Shown here piece after piece: positions 1 to 9,995 of a stretch of 64,000 nucleotides of DNA. The position numbers were made by a program, and so were the translations under genes. This DNA is from Limibacillus halophilus (GTDB lineage: Bacteria > Pseudomonadota > Alphaproteobacteria > Kiloniellales > CECT-8803), in NCBI RefSeq assembly GCF_014191775.1, contig NZ_JACHXA010000002.1, positions 124,001 to 188,000 of the forward strand, in the 5' to 3' direction. The first letter of the stretch is position 1; each line of letters opens with the position of its first letter. The notes under the pieces are model-generated. The model ran no database searches. It saw only the letters and a program-made list of their open reading frames with translations, and was not told where the DNA came from.

Positions 1-669
1 ACCGGATAGACCCATACACTGGCAAATGAGGTGTGCCGGCGGGCCTGCGAATCAAACGGTGAGATGCGAACCAGCCGATGCACCCCGGTTTCGGTTTTCA
101 GCCATCCGTAGGCATTGTGTCCCTTGATTAACAGCGTTGCCGATTTCAGCCCCGCCTCTTCACCGGGGCTTTCCTCAAGCCATTCGCTTTTGTAGCCATG
201 CGCGTCGGCCCAACGGCTGTACATGCGCACCAGGATTTCCGCCCAATCCTGAGCTTCGGTTCCTCCTGCGCCTGCATGGACTTCCAAATAGCAATCATTG
301 GCGTCCGCTTCGCCCGATAACAGGCTTTCAAGTTGGCGCTTCTGAGCCACCGACAGAAGGCGCGAAAGTTCCTTTTCCGCCTCTTCTATGACGCCCTTGT
401 CTTCTTCCAGCTCGCCTAGCTCAATCAGCGTGACCGAGTCCTCCAAGCCCTGCTCGAGTTCGCGGTATCCGCCAATGGACTGTTCCAAACGGGTGCGTTC
501 GCGCATCATTGCTTGAGCGCGGGCAGCGTCGTTCCAAAGGCTGGGATCCTCAGCGGCAGCGTTTAGTTCATCAAGCCTGGCCAGCGAGACATCCCAGTCA
601 AAGATGCCTCCTCAGCAGAGCCAACGACTGCTTAAGCTCGTCGACCACCGCTTGGGTTTCTGCGCGCAT
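1..669 (-). CDS. prfB: Peptide chain release factor 2 (RF2), 5' part, with programmed +1 frameshift
   Basis: RF2 terminates translation at UGA and UAA by triggering peptidyl-tRNA hydrolysis in the ribosome. The gene runs off the left edge, so only the N-terminal part is present. After the frameshift the protein reads through the helical domain (DVSLARLDELNAAAEDPSLW) to the catalytic GGQ-loop region, where this protein has EVHAGAGGTEAQDW, and on to RISPFDSQARRHTSF. The start is the ATG at 669-667, with a GAGGGA ribosome site about 7 nt upstream. Frame 0 stops after 23 codons at an in-frame TGA (600-598), and the long reading frame continues in +1. hspQ lies just upstream on the same strand. 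Confidence 0.95.
598..612 (-). promoter_or_regulatory. prfB: RF2 autoregulatory programmed +1 frameshift site
   Basis: On the minus strand the sequence reads AGG AGG CAT CTT TGA C. A Shine-Dalgarno-like AGGAGG lies 3 nt before the slippery CTT, and the TGA is codon 24. This is the classical RF2 arrangement (E. coli: AGG GGG TAT CTT TGA C at codon 26). When RF2 is scarce the ribosome slips +1 at CTT-TGA and reads GAC. The frame change is seen directly, because the RF2 reading frame continues only in +1. Confidence 0.95.
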
Positions 670-741
670 GGATAAATCCCTCTTCTTCGGCGTCGGCTTC
701 CGCAAGTCGCAACAGCGCCGGGCACAATACGATTCAAACCG

Positions 742-1071
742 TTAGTTGACCTGCTGAACTCTGGGCACGTAGCGCCCGTTTTCCAGATCTTCAAAGAAAT
801 CGCCGACATCCGGATGCGACACCGGCAAGCCGCTATCGTCCGGAAGCAGATTCTGCTCCGAAACATAGGCTATATAAGTCGTCTCCTCGTTTTCCGCGAG
901 GAGATGATAGAACGGCTGATCCTTGCTGGGCCTCACTTCTTCGGGAATGGCATCCCACCACTCATCGGTGTTCGAGAAGATGGCATCAACGTCGAAAATC
1001 ACGCCGCGAAAATCGTAGTGGCGATGCCGCACCACGTCGCCGATCATGAATTTGGCCGTTTTGACCGTCAT
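742..1071 (-). CDS. hspQ: Heat shock protein HspQ (hemimethylated-DNA-binding YccV-like family)
   Basis: A 109-residue protein with the family signature near its N-terminus (FMIGDVVRHRHYDFRGVIFD), followed by DEWWDAIPEEVRPSKDQPFYHLL and TTYIAYVSEQNLLPD. In enterobacteria HspQ is a small heat-shock-induced protein that binds hemimethylated oriC DNA and modulates Lon protease; that role is inferred here from family membership. The ATG at 1071 has an AGGAG ribosome site about 10 nt upstream. It sits between the penicillin-binding-protein gene and prfB on the same strand, probably cotranscribed with one of them. Confidence 0.93.
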   Translation of the reverse strand: MTVKTAKFMIGDVVRHRHYDFRGVIFDVDAIFSNTDEWWDAIPEEVRPSKDQPFYHLLAENEETTYIAYVSEQNLLPDDSGLPVSHPDVGDFFEDLENGRYVPRVQQVN

Positions 1072-1166
1072 GCGTAAACGCTCCTTTTTAATGCCGACAA
1101 TCTAGGTGCAGGCATTGCATTGGGCAAGAGGTGCAACCCCTCGGCCTTGCATAAAATGTCATCATC

Positions 1167-3656
1167 TCAATAGATACCGCTGCCAATGGTACCGGTAGTG
1201 CTGGGACTTGGCGGCAACGGCTTGTCGCCGGCAGCGGGCGCCGTTCCCGCGGCGCTTGGGGCAACCGCCGATCCAACGTCTGGCAAGACCCGCGGCGCCT
1301 CCCCGAAGGCCGGTTCAGTGCCTGGCTGGAAGGCTTCCAAAATTGCGTCCTCGGCACCTGGGTTGCTGCGCTCACCCGTGAAGCGATCGACCCACACCAA
1401 ACGTATACCCGGCGGAATACGGAAAGGGACAGCCGGTCGTTGTTGCATCGCTTGCGCCATGAAACCCTTGAAGACAGGAAGGGCAACACTGGAACCGGTC
1501 TCTTTCGCCCCCATCGGAACGGGGGTGTCGAAGCCGACGAAAACACCGACGGCCAGATCGGGAGTCAATCCCATAAACCAGGTGTCGCGGCTGTCATTAG
1601 TGGTGCCGGTCTTGCCCGCGAGCGGAATACCCAACTCCCGAAGACGAACACCCGTGCCGCGCTGCACCGCCCCTTCTAGCAGAGAGACGATCTGATAGAC
1701 GACGGCGGGATCGGCAAGCTGTGCGCGTGTATCCGGCGGCACCGGCACGTCCTGACCTTGCCACACATCCGCCAAACAGCCTTCACAACGCCTCTGGTCA
1801 TGTCGGAATATCGTCTGCCCCTGACGATTCTGCACACGATCAATGAAAGTCGGCTCAATCGCCTTACCGCCATTCACCAATTCGGAATAGGCTCTCGTTA
1901 AACGCAGGACAGTGGTTTCTCCGGATCCTAGCGCCATAGCCAGAACCGGTTCCAGATTGTCCACAATGCCGAAGCGTTCGGCGACCTCTTTGACCTTGCG
2001 CATCCCTACCTGTTGAGCCAACCGCACGGTCATGAGGTTACGCGATTTCTCGACCCCGAGGCGCAATGGTGACGGCCCGTAGAATTCCTCGCTGTAGTTC
2101 GCCGGTTTCCATTTCCCCAGCTCCTCACCCTGATCAATCGTGATGGGAGCGTCCAAAACGATGGTCGCGGGCGTGAAGCCTTCCTCAAAAGCTCCCAGAT
2201 AGACGAAAGGCTTGAAGGCCGATCCGGGTTGCCGGGTCGCCTGCGTCGCGCGATTAAACTCGCTGGCCCCAAAGGAAAAACCGCCTGACATAGCCAGCAC
2301 GCGGCCGGTGTGCGGATCCATTGCGACAATACCGCCATTGACCGCAGGAATTTGGCGTAGCCCATAGCTGTTTTCCGGATAGGCCTTTCCCTCGGCATCC
2401 TCGACAACTGCCTCGACTAAGATAAAATCGCCCGCAGTCAAAACATCTGCAGTGCGTTTCGGCCGCGCACCCACTTTCTGTTCCTCTAGCCACGGCCGCG
2501 CCCAGGTTAATTCCGAAAACGGCAAATGCCCCTGACGGCCATCCGCGAAACCCAGAACCGCACCTGTATCCTGCACCGCGAGCACGAGTGCGGTTTCCCA
2601 TTCGGGCAGGGCCGCAGCCGGTCGCTCAAAGGCCTCCACGGCTGCATGCCACGCCTCAGGCACGGAGTCCAACTGGGCAAGTGGGCCGCGCCAGCCATGC
2701 CGCCGGTCATAGTCTATCAAGCCATCCTGCAATGCCTTGTCCGCAAAACCCTGAAGCTGCGGGTCGAGGGTGGTGCGCACCGATAACCCACCCTTATAGA
2801 GGACATCGTCGCCGTAAAGACCCGCTAACTCGCGCCGAACTTCTTCTACAAAGTAATCGGCTTGTGCACGGGCCGCGCCGCCGCGCTCACGCACGACAAG
2901 ATCCTCGGCCTTGGCCGCCGCTGCCTGCTCTGCGTCGATGTAGCCATTATCCCGCATTTGATCGAGAACCCAATTCCGACGCGCCAACGCCGCGGGCTTT
3001 TTGGTAATTGGATTGTAGTTGTTTGGGGCCTTGGGAAGGGCCGCCAGATAGGCCGCCTCGGCAACCGTTAACTCATCAAGCGACTTATCGAAATAATTGA
3101 GCGCTGCGACCGCCACGCCGTACGCGCTGCGCCCAAGGTAGATTTCATTCAGATAAAGTTCGAGAATTCGGTCCTTGCTGTAGGCCTGCTCCAGGCGGAG
3201 CGCGATGATCGCTTCCTTGATTTTCCGCTCGATGGACACCTCGTTGGTGAGCAGGAAGTTTTTCGCTACCTGTTGTGTGATGGTCGAAGCACCGACCGGT
3301 CTACGGCCTTGAACGACCAGAAGAACATTCTTGATAACGGCAGCACCGATCGAGGGAAGATCGATTCCTGGATGCTGGTAGAACGACTTATCTTCGGCCG
3401 ACAGGAATGCGGCCACAACGCGCTTGGGAATTGCTGAAATAGGGACGGCGAAGCGTTCCTCCACGGCAAACTGCGCCAGCAGGCGTCCGTCGCCGGCATG
3501 AACGCGCGTCACCGTGGCCGGCTGATATCCGGCAAGCTGGCTATGGTCGGGAACGCTTTGGCCGAAATACCAGAAAGCCCCCAGCACCGCGGCCACGGCC
3601 AGCACTAAACCGGTGAATCCCAGACCAACCAACCAAAGAAAGAATTTTCTAATCAT
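1167..3656 (-). CDS. mrcA: Penicillin-binding protein 1A, bifunctional transglycosylase/transpeptidase
   Basis: Class A PBP of 829 residues that polymerises and cross-links peptidoglycan at the outer face of the inner membrane. It has one N-terminal membrane anchor (about residues 5-31). The glycosyltransferase motif is AEDKSFYQHPGID with catalytic Glu at about 88, followed by GASTITQQVAKN and EIYLG. An OB-like insert follows, then the transpeptidase domain with SAFK (Ser about 479), KSRN and KTGTT. The reading frame extends 20 codons upstream to a TTG, but the ATG at 3656, directly before the anchor, is preferred. It lies downstream of the amidase gene in the same direction, a common alphaproteobacterial pairing. 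The C-terminus is Pro/Ala/Ser-rich and probably disordered. Confidence 0.95.
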   Translation of the reverse strand: MIRKFFLWLVGLGFTGLVLAVAAVLGAFWYFGQSVPDHSQLAGYQPATVTRVHAGDGRLLAQFAVEERFAVPISAIPKRVVAAFLSAEDKSFYQHPGIDLPSIGAAVIKNVLLVVQGRRPVGASTITQQVAKNFLLTNEVSIERKIKEAIIALRLEQAYSKDRILELYLNEIYLGRSAYGVAVAALNYFDKSLDELTVAEAAYLAALPKAPNNYNPITKKPAALARRNWVLDQMRDNGYIDAEQAAAAKAEDLVVRERGGAARAQADYFVEEVRRELAGLYGDDVLYKGGLSVRTTLDPQLQGFADKALQDGLIDYDRRHGWRGPLAQLDSVPEAWHAAVEAFERPAAALPEWETALVLAVQDTGAVLGFADGRQGHLPFSELTWARPWLEEQKVGARPKRTADVLTAGDFILVEAVVEDAEGKAYPENSYGLRQIPAVNGGIVAMDPHTGRVLAMSGGFSFGASEFNRATQATRQPGSAFKPFVYLGAFEEGFTPATIVLDAPITIDQGEELGKWKPANYSEEFYGPSPLRLGVEKSRNLMTVRLAQQVGMRKVKEVAERFGIVDNLEPVLAMALGSGETTVLRLTRAYSELVNGGKAIEPTFIDRVQNRQGQTIFRHDQRRCEGCLADVWQGQDVPVPPDTRAQLADPAVVYQIVSLLEGAVQRGTGVRLRELGIPLAGKTGTTNDSRDTWFMGLTPDLAVGVFVGFDTPVPMGAKETGSSVALPVFKGFMAQAMQQRPAVPFRIPPGIRLVWVDRFTGERSNPGAEDAILEAFQPGTEPAFGEAPRVLPDVGSAVAPSAAGTAPAAGDKPLPPSPSTTGTIGSGIY

Positions 3657-3798
3657 TCCAAAGCCACGTCTTTGCTCGCTCGCAACCCCCGCCAGATGGT
3701 CCGGAGGAAACGGCAAAAAGATTGTCTCTCATGCATTTTGGCGCGGCAAGATGACAGGAATGGGGCAGAGAGGCAAAGCCTGAAGAAAACCAGGCGCC

Positions 3799-4989
3799 TC
3801 AGCGCATGGATTGCTGCCAGAAAAAGTACCGGTCCACGGCACTTGCAATACTGGTAACCAGCTTCTTGCGCTCGGCCTGGGAACGCAGTCGTTGCTCATC
3901 ATCGCTATTCGACAGGAAACCAAGCTCAATAAGGAGTGACGGCACATCGTGTGCCTTAAGGACGACAAATCCGGCGAAACGGTGTGTATTACCCAGCAAA
4001 CGGGTCTTACCTTTCAGCTCCTCCACCAGCATGGTCGCAAACTGGGCGGAGAGGTTCATGGTTTCCCGCTGCGTCAGGTCCAACAGGATGCTCGATACCT
4101 CGTCGGGTTGCCCCTCCAGTTCGACGCCTGCGATCAAATCGGCTTTGTTTTCCGTCGCTGCCAATTGAGCGGCCACCTCGTCAGAAGAAGTCTCTGATAG
4201 GGTATAAACCGAGCTTCCCCGAAGACTGCGGTCACTGTGAGCGTCCGCATGGATGGATATAAAGAGATCGGCACCCGCCTGGCGCGCGGTTTCTCGACGG
4301 TCGGCTAGTTTGACAAAAATGTCCCGGTCGCGCGTCAGCAAGACATTGTAGCGGCCCGTCGCATCCAATGCTTCCTTTAAGTCCCTGGTAAAGGTCAGGA
4401 CCACTTCCTTCTCGTAAATGCCAGAGACACCTATCGTTCCAGGATCAACGCCGCCATGGCCCGGATCGAGGACGATCGTGACACGACTGTCCTTGACGCC
4501 ATCGTTGGAACGCACGACCACGGCTTTGGGTTTTGGCAGCGGTTTGCTTGAGGTGTAAGGCTGTTGCGTGGCGGCAAACGCATTCGCCGCAACGGGCTTC
4601 ATATCGATTACCAACCGGTGTTTGCTGGTTTCGTTTGGCGGTAACAAGAACACGCTGATGATTTCAAGCGGCCCCTGTGAGTCCAGAACCACACGTGATG
4701 TTCCAGGTGCGAACAAGCCATAACGCAGGGTCTTTATCAGGCCCCCCTGCTGTTGCGCCATCTCCTGAGGCAGGTTCCATTCAAGCTCAGGCAAATCCAC
4801 GACAACCCGGTAAGGTCTGGGCAGTGTGAACACCCGGTAGGCCGGTTCTTCGCTCAGTTCCAGGACAAAACGGGTCTTGTCAGGATGGACGCCGATTCGA
4901 ATGTCGCTTACCGACGGCTTCGCATTCGCCAGCGGTATGGCGAACAAAAAGACCAAAAGAAGCAGTAGAATTCGAACCACGGCGCCCAC
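3799..4989 (-). CDS. amiC: N-acetylmuramoyl-L-alanine amidase with AMIN domain (AmiC type)
   Basis: A 396-residue periplasmic zinc amidase that cleaves the MurNAc-L-Ala bond to split septal peptidoglycan. A signal peptide (VRILLLLLVFLFAIPLANA) is followed by an AMIN domain (about residues 25-130) that targets septal wall. The Amidase_3 domain has zinc ligands in VLDPGHGGVDPG, the Glu of YEKEVVL, and SIHADAH, plus the catalytic Glu in LLIELGFLSN. The start is GTG at 4989 behind a GGGGAAAAAA stretch. A likely promoter lies about 45 nt upstream. It is divergent from RNase E and upstream of the PBP1A gene. Confidence 0.94.
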   Translation of the reverse strand: MGAVVRILLLLLVFLFAIPLANAKPSVSDIRIGVHPDKTRFVLELSEEPAYRVFTLPRPYRVVVDLPELEWNLPQEMAQQQGGLIKTLRYGLFAPGTSRVVLDSQGPLEIISVFLLPPNETSKHRLVIDMKPVAANAFAATQQPYTSSKPLPKPKAVVVRSNDGVKDSRVTIVLDPGHGGVDPGTIGVSGIYEKEVVLTFTRDLKEALDATGRYNVLLTRDRDIFVKLADRRETARQAGADLFISIHADAHSDRSLRGSSVYTLSETSSDEVAAQLAATENKADLIAGVELEGQPDEVSSILLDLTQRETMNLSAQFATMLVEELKGKTRLLGNTHRFAGFVVLKAHDVPSLLIELGFLSNSDDEQRLRSQAERKKLVTSIASAVDRYFFWQQSMR

Positions 4990-5532
4990 TTTTTTCCCCG
5001 CGCATAGAAGCCGTTCTTACATGTTTCGGCGAACTATACCGCGTATCATCATGATTCGACAACACAAAGCTTGAAAATGCTTGGAAAGGGGCGCGCACGT
5101 TTTTCCATTGAGCCTGAACCCCGTATCAGCGTAAGGTACGCCCGTCTTCCGAAGTGTGTCGTCAGGACCGCCGCCGGACTTTCAGCCGAAAAGCGAAAAG
5201 GTCACGGGCGGCGCGCTAGAGACCGTCACAGTTCCAGGTGCGGCAGTCTGCAGTGCTATTGCTGCAATGCAAGAACGCCCTCTGGGTTCGGTAAGCCAAC
5301 AAGCGGGTTTGACGTTCTGCGGCAGCGCAGGCGTCGCGGAACGAAGGACGATTGTGGCATATTGCCAGGTCGGTCATGTTGGACCGAGGTAGAGCGCGAG
5401 GAGCGGAAAAGATGGCTCATTTCTTCCAGGCACAGTGGTCGCGCGCCTCAGTCCTTTCCCTTATGGAATGGCGCGCGCCGCGTCCCCTCTCGCGAGGGGT
5501 CGACGCTCGGCGCGTTGAGGAGATGCATTTTA
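4990..5532 (+). other. Long divergent intergenic region and probable RNase E 5' leader
   Basis: About 540 bp separate the amidase start from the RNase E start. A reading frame in phase with RNase E is open from 5071, but it has no family-like protein sequence and the true start at 5533 has a good ribosome site. I therefore read most of this stretch as untranslated leader. In other bacteria a long rne 5' UTR mediates feedback control by RNase E cleavage; that role here is inference. I see no clear + strand promoter or Rfam-type motif by eye. Confidence 0.5.
5033..5062 (-). promoter_or_regulatory. Probable sigma-70-type promoter of the amidase-PBP1A unit
   Basis: On the minus strand a TTGTCG hexamer (5062-5057) is followed after 18 nt by TATAGT (5038-5033). 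The -10 box is about 43 nt before the GTG start of the amidase. Both boxes are near consensus, but the promoter is inferred from sequence alone. Confidence 0.5.
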
Positions 5533-8253
5533 ATGGTCAAGCGTATGTTGATCGATGCCACCCACCCGGAGGAAACACGGGTGGTGGTGCTGGACGGAAA
5601 TCGTCTAGACGAGTTTGATGTCGAAGCGGCAGGTAAGAAGCCGCTAAAAGGAAATATTTACCTGGCCAAGGTGACGCGGGTCGAACCCTCGCTACAAGCG
5701 GCATTTGTAGATTACGGCGGAAACCGCCACGGTTTCCTTCCCTTTAGCGAGATACACCCTGACTACTACCGGATTCCTGTTGCTGATCGCGAAGCGCTGA
5801 TCGCCGAAGAAGCCAGAACACGCAACTCCGGCAATGGCGACAGCGAAATTGCGGAAGCCGCAGCAGAGCAACCGACAAAAACTGAAAAGCCCAAATCAGG
5901 CCGTCGGCGCAGCAAAGCCGACAGCGATGAAAACGGCAATTCAGGCCGGGTCGAAGAAGTTGAAACGGAATCAAGCGTCGATACGCTGGAAGGCGACGAA
6001 GCCGATGACGCCGCGCGCCGTCGCGCCCATTTCCTGCGCAAGTATAAAATTCAGGAAGTCATCAAGCGCGGTCAGGTGCTGCTCATCCAGGTAACCAAGG
6101 AAGAGCGCGGCAACAAGGGCGCGGCATTGACGACCTACCTTTCGCTGGCGGGACGCTACTGCGTCTTGATGCCGAATACGCCCCGCGGCGGCGGCATCAG
6201 CCGCAAGATTTCAAACGCTCCTGACAGAAAGCGTCTAAAGACGGTTGTCAACGAGCTTGAGATACCTGAGGGCATGGCGGTCATCGTCCGCACCGCCGGT
6301 AGCGAACGCACCAAGGCAGAAATCCGGCGCGACTACGAGTACCTGATTCGCTTGTGGAGCGAAATTCGCGAGCAAACGCTCCAGTCGAATGCACCGGCAC
6401 TGATCCATGAAGAAGGCGATCTCATCAAGCGCTCGCTGCGTGATCTCTATAGCCGCGATACTGAAGAGATCTTGGTCGAGGGCGATGATGCCTACAAAGC
6501 GGCCAAGAATTTCATGAAGCAGCTTGCACCGAGCCATGCTCGCAAGATCAAGCAGTACAAGGACGAGCGGATTCCGCTGCTGCACCGCTTTCAGGTGGAA
6601 TACCAACTCGACGCGATTCACACGCCGGTGGTGCAGTTGAAATCCGGCGGCTATCTGGTGATCAACCAGACAGAGGCGCTGGTGGCCATCGATGTGAACT
6701 CCGGTCGCTCAACCAAGGAACGGCATATCGAGGAAACTGCCCTCAAAACCAATCTGGAGGCTTCCGACGAGGTTGCGCGCCAGTTGCGCCTGCGCGACCT
6801 CGCAGGACTGGTCGTTGTCGATTACATCGATATGGACGAGTCACGGCACAACCGGGAAGTCGAGCGCCGTCTGAAGGAGGCAATGAAGTCCGATAGGGCT
6901 CGTATCCAGCTCGGTCGCATCTCACCATTCGGACTGTTAGAGCTTTCCCGGCAGCGGTTACGACCGTCCCTGGTGGAAACCTCGACGGAGGCTTGCTCAC
7001 ATTGCGGTGGAACCGGGCGTCTACGCTCGGTCGAATCAACAGCGCTGATGATGCTCCGTATGCTTGAGGAAGAAGGCATCAAACGCGGGCAAGGTGAAAT
7101 AAGTTTGGCCGTACCGACCGCTGTCGCCCTCTTTATTCTAAATCAAAAGCGCGACCATCTCGGCATGATCGAAAGCCGCTATCAGTTTCGCGCCATTATC
7201 GAGGCGGACGATCGCCTTACCGCGCCCGATTACCGCTTGCGTCGCGACGGCACACAGGAAGCCCAGGAAAGCGGCCAGAGCCGTCGCGGTCGTTCAACCC
7301 AGGACGCCACTTCTGAAGCTGAGCGTGACGCCGGGCCTGACACTCAAGGGACTTCAAGCGCCGATACGCCCAGAGACGGAGCCCGGGACGCCCGTCGAGA
7401 CGATTCGGACGGTGAGCGCCAAGGCCGCCGCCGGCGCGGTCGTCGCGGCGGCCGTGGTCGTTCGGAGGAGCGCGAGACGGAGACCATCGCCGCACCGGCC
7501 CCCGACGACATCAGCGAGTCCGATAACGCCGGCCAGGAAGCCCATCGGGATGGCCCGGCGCACGACGAGGAGTCGGAAGATAGGGAGCGCACCCGGAAGA
7601 AGCGTCGTCGCGGCAAGCGTGGTGGTCGGCGCCGCAACAAGCGTCAGGACGATCAGGACATCCAGATGGAGTCCGCCGACGCGCAGCCAGTGGAGCGTGC
7701 TCCCGACGCCGGCGAGACGGATGATCGCGCTGCAGTGATCGAACAGGTGGCCTCGGAGACTGTCACGGCTTCTGAACCTTCGGAAGCAGAAGCCCAGTCG
7801 GAGGACGGAAAAGAAACGACCAAGCCAAAGCGCCCCCGCCGCAGCCGTAGCCGCCGAAAGGCGCAACCTACGGATGCTGCTGAGACACCGGTCGCTGAAG
7901 CCGAGAGCGGACAGCAGGAAGTAGAGACCGCAGCGTCCGACGAAACGAACGTCGTGGAAGCCGAACCTGCCGCTGAGTCGGAGAAAGCGCCGACCGAGAA
8001 GCCGAAACGCCGAAGCCGTGCCCGCAAGAAGCCCCAAACGGCAGCTGAGCCGGTAACCAATGGAGAGGCACCGGCTGAAACGAGCAAGCCTGTGGCCGCC
8101 GAGCCCCAACCTACTCCGGAACCAGCCCCTACGCCGGCTCCGGAACCGAAAGCGGCACCTGATGAGCCTGCTTTCCCCGGTGTCGTCATCGACGTCGATA
8201 AGGTTGAAGACAAACCCCGTAAAAAGGGGTGGTGGAGCAAGGTCGGAATCTAA
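5533..8253 (+). CDS. rne: Ribonuclease E (Rne/Rng family), alphaproteobacterial type
   Basis: A 906-residue endoribonuclease that starts mRNA decay and processes rRNA, and scaffolds the degradosome. The S1 domain begins at GNIYLAKVTRVEPSLQAAFV and carries a charged insertion (about residues 95-170) typical of alphaproteobacteria. The catalytic Asp residues are D387 (AIDVNSGRST) and D430 (VVDYIDMDE), 43 residues apart as in E. coli. The Zn-link CSHCGGTG starts at about C488, 58 residues after D430, also as in E. coli. The C-terminal third is a disordered Arg-rich and acidic scaffold ending KKGWWSKVGI. The ATG at 5533 is chosen for its GAGGAG ribosome site and because homologous sequence starts there (MVKRMLIDATHPEE). 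Confidence 0.96.
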   Translation: MVKRMLIDATHPEETRVVVLDGNRLDEFDVEAAGKKPLKGNIYLAKVTRVEPSLQAAFVDYGGNRHGFLPFSEIHPDYYRIPVADREALIAEEARTRNSGNGDSEIAEAAAEQPTKTEKPKSGRRRSKADSDENGNSGRVEEVETESSVDTLEGDEADDAARRRAHFLRKYKIQEVIKRGQVLLIQVTKEERGNKGAALTTYLSLAGRYCVLMPNTPRGGGISRKISNAPDRKRLKTVVNELEIPEGMAVIVRTAGSERTKAEIRRDYEYLIRLWSEIREQTLQSNAPALIHEEGDLIKRSLRDLYSRDTEEILVEGDDAYKAAKNFMKQLAPSHARKIKQYKDERIPLLHRFQVEYQLDAIHTPVVQLKSGGYLVINQTEALVAIDVNSGRSTKERHIEETALKTNLEASDEVARQLRLRDLAGLVVVDYIDMDESRHNREVERRLKEAMKSDRARIQLGRISPFGLLELSRQRLRPSLVETSTEACSHCGGTGRLRSVESTALMMLRMLEEEGIKRGQGEISLAVPTAVALFILNQKRDHLGMIESRYQFRAIIEADDRLTAPDYRLRRDGTQEAQESGQSRRGRSTQDATSEAERDAGPDTQGTSSADTPRDGARDARRDDSDGERQGRRRRGRRGGRGRSEERETETIAAPAPDDISESDNAGQEAHRDGPAHDEESEDRERTRKKRRRGKRGGRRRNKRQDDQDIQMESADAQPVERAPDAGETDDRAAVIEQVASETVTASEPSEAEAQSEDGKETTKPKRPRRSRSRRKAQPTDAAETPVAEAESGQQEVETAASDETNVVEAEPAAESEKAPTEKPKRRSRARKKPQTAAEPVTNGEAPAETSKPVAAEPQPTPEPAPTPAPEPKAAPDEPAFPGVVIDVDKVEDKPRKKGWWSKVGI

Positions 8254-8291
8254 GCGACCGTGCTGTTTTACGACAGCGGAACTTTCTAGTC

Positions 8292-8319
8292 GGAGGCGCA
8301 GTGCTAGCGCTGCGCCTCC
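8292..8319. terminator. Convergent hairpin between rne and thiE
   Basis: A perfect 10-bp stem, GGAGGCGCAG (8292-8301) and CTGCGCCTCC (8310-8319), closes an 8-nt loop. It lies 39 nt after the rne stop and overlaps the last codons of thiE on the other strand. There is no strong T-run on either side, so it could be a bidirectional terminator or an mRNA 3'-end stabiliser. Confidence 0.6.
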
Positions 8320-8987
8320 CAAGCTTCCAGAAACTCCCGGAAAACCAGGTCTGGGTCGGGACTGCGCATGATCGCCCCCATCACGGCAATCCCGCTTGCG
8401 CCATAGTCTCGGCATTGCGCGGCCCTGGCCGCCGTTTCAACACCCCCAAGCGCCAACAAGGGCAGGTCCATGTGCTCCGCCACATCCTGGAATTCCGAAA
8501 GCCTTGCTTCCAGACCGTAACCGGGCTTACTGGCGCTCGGGAAAATCGGGCTAAGCGTGGCATAATCAAGAGCTGCCTGCTGCGCAGGTAGAAGGCGGTC
8601 TCCGATATGAAGAGATAAGCCAATCAGTGCACCCTGCCCCATCAACCTTCGCGCTTCCAAGACATCAGAACCACTCGGCAAATGCAGCGCATCCATTTCC
8701 AACGATCGCGCAAGCTGCGCCGAGCCATGAAGGGACAGTCGCGCGCGCGCCGCGACAGCCATCGGCTTCAACGCCTGAACCTCACGTTCCAGCGTCTCTG
8801 TCGGCAAATCCTTTTCTCTGATCGAGAACCAGCGACAACCGGCGGAAAAAAGGGCGGAAGCAACTTCAGCCAGTGATACTGCCGCCTGTTTCCGGTCGCT
8901 GATCACAAGAATAGGCGGCAAAGGCAAATTGCGGCGCACGCCGGCAACCGTGCCGGTTTCAGTTGGACCGAAAGCCTCGCCTGGCAT
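8304..8987 (-). CDS. thiE: Thiamine phosphate synthase family protein (ThiE/TenI)
   Basis: A 227-residue TIM-barrel protein. ThiE couples the thiazole phosphate carboxylate with HMP-PP to give thiamine phosphate; the close relative TenI aromatises the thiazole tautomer. Motifs seen are LVISDRKQA, WFSIREKDL (phosphate and pyrimidine binding), LSLHGSAQLA, DALHLPSG, YATLSPIFPSASKPGYG and LLALGGVETA. The start ATG lies 4 nt after thiG. It is the last gene of a thiO-thiS-thiG-thiE operon headed by a TPP riboswitch. ThiE and TenI are hard to separate by eye. Confidence 0.88.
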   Translation of the reverse strand: MPGEAFGPTETGTVAGVRRNLPLPPILVISDRKQAAVSLAEVASALFSAGCRWFSIREKDLPTETLEREVQALKPMAVAARARLSLHGSAQLARSLEMDALHLPSGSDVLEARRLMGQGALIGLSLHIGDRLLPAQQAALDYATLSPIFPSASKPGYGLEARLSEFQDVAEHMDLPLLALGGVETAARAAQCRDYGASGIAVMGAIMRSPDPDLVFREFLEAWEAQR

Positions 8988-8991
8988 GCGC

Positions 8992-9991
<1,000 letters not shown>

Positions 9992-9995
<4 letters not shown>

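Noticed and set aside
5071-5532. N-terminal extension of RNase E
   Set aside because: The extension is in phase and open but lacks family resemblance; GAGGAG and MVKRMLIDA at 5533 are the expected start.
7354-8415. 353-codon open frame on the minus strand opposite the rne 3' half
   Set aside because: It is the shadow of the GC-rich, Arg/Glu-rich RNase E tail. It is Arg/Leu-rich, lacks a ribosome site and overlaps thiE.
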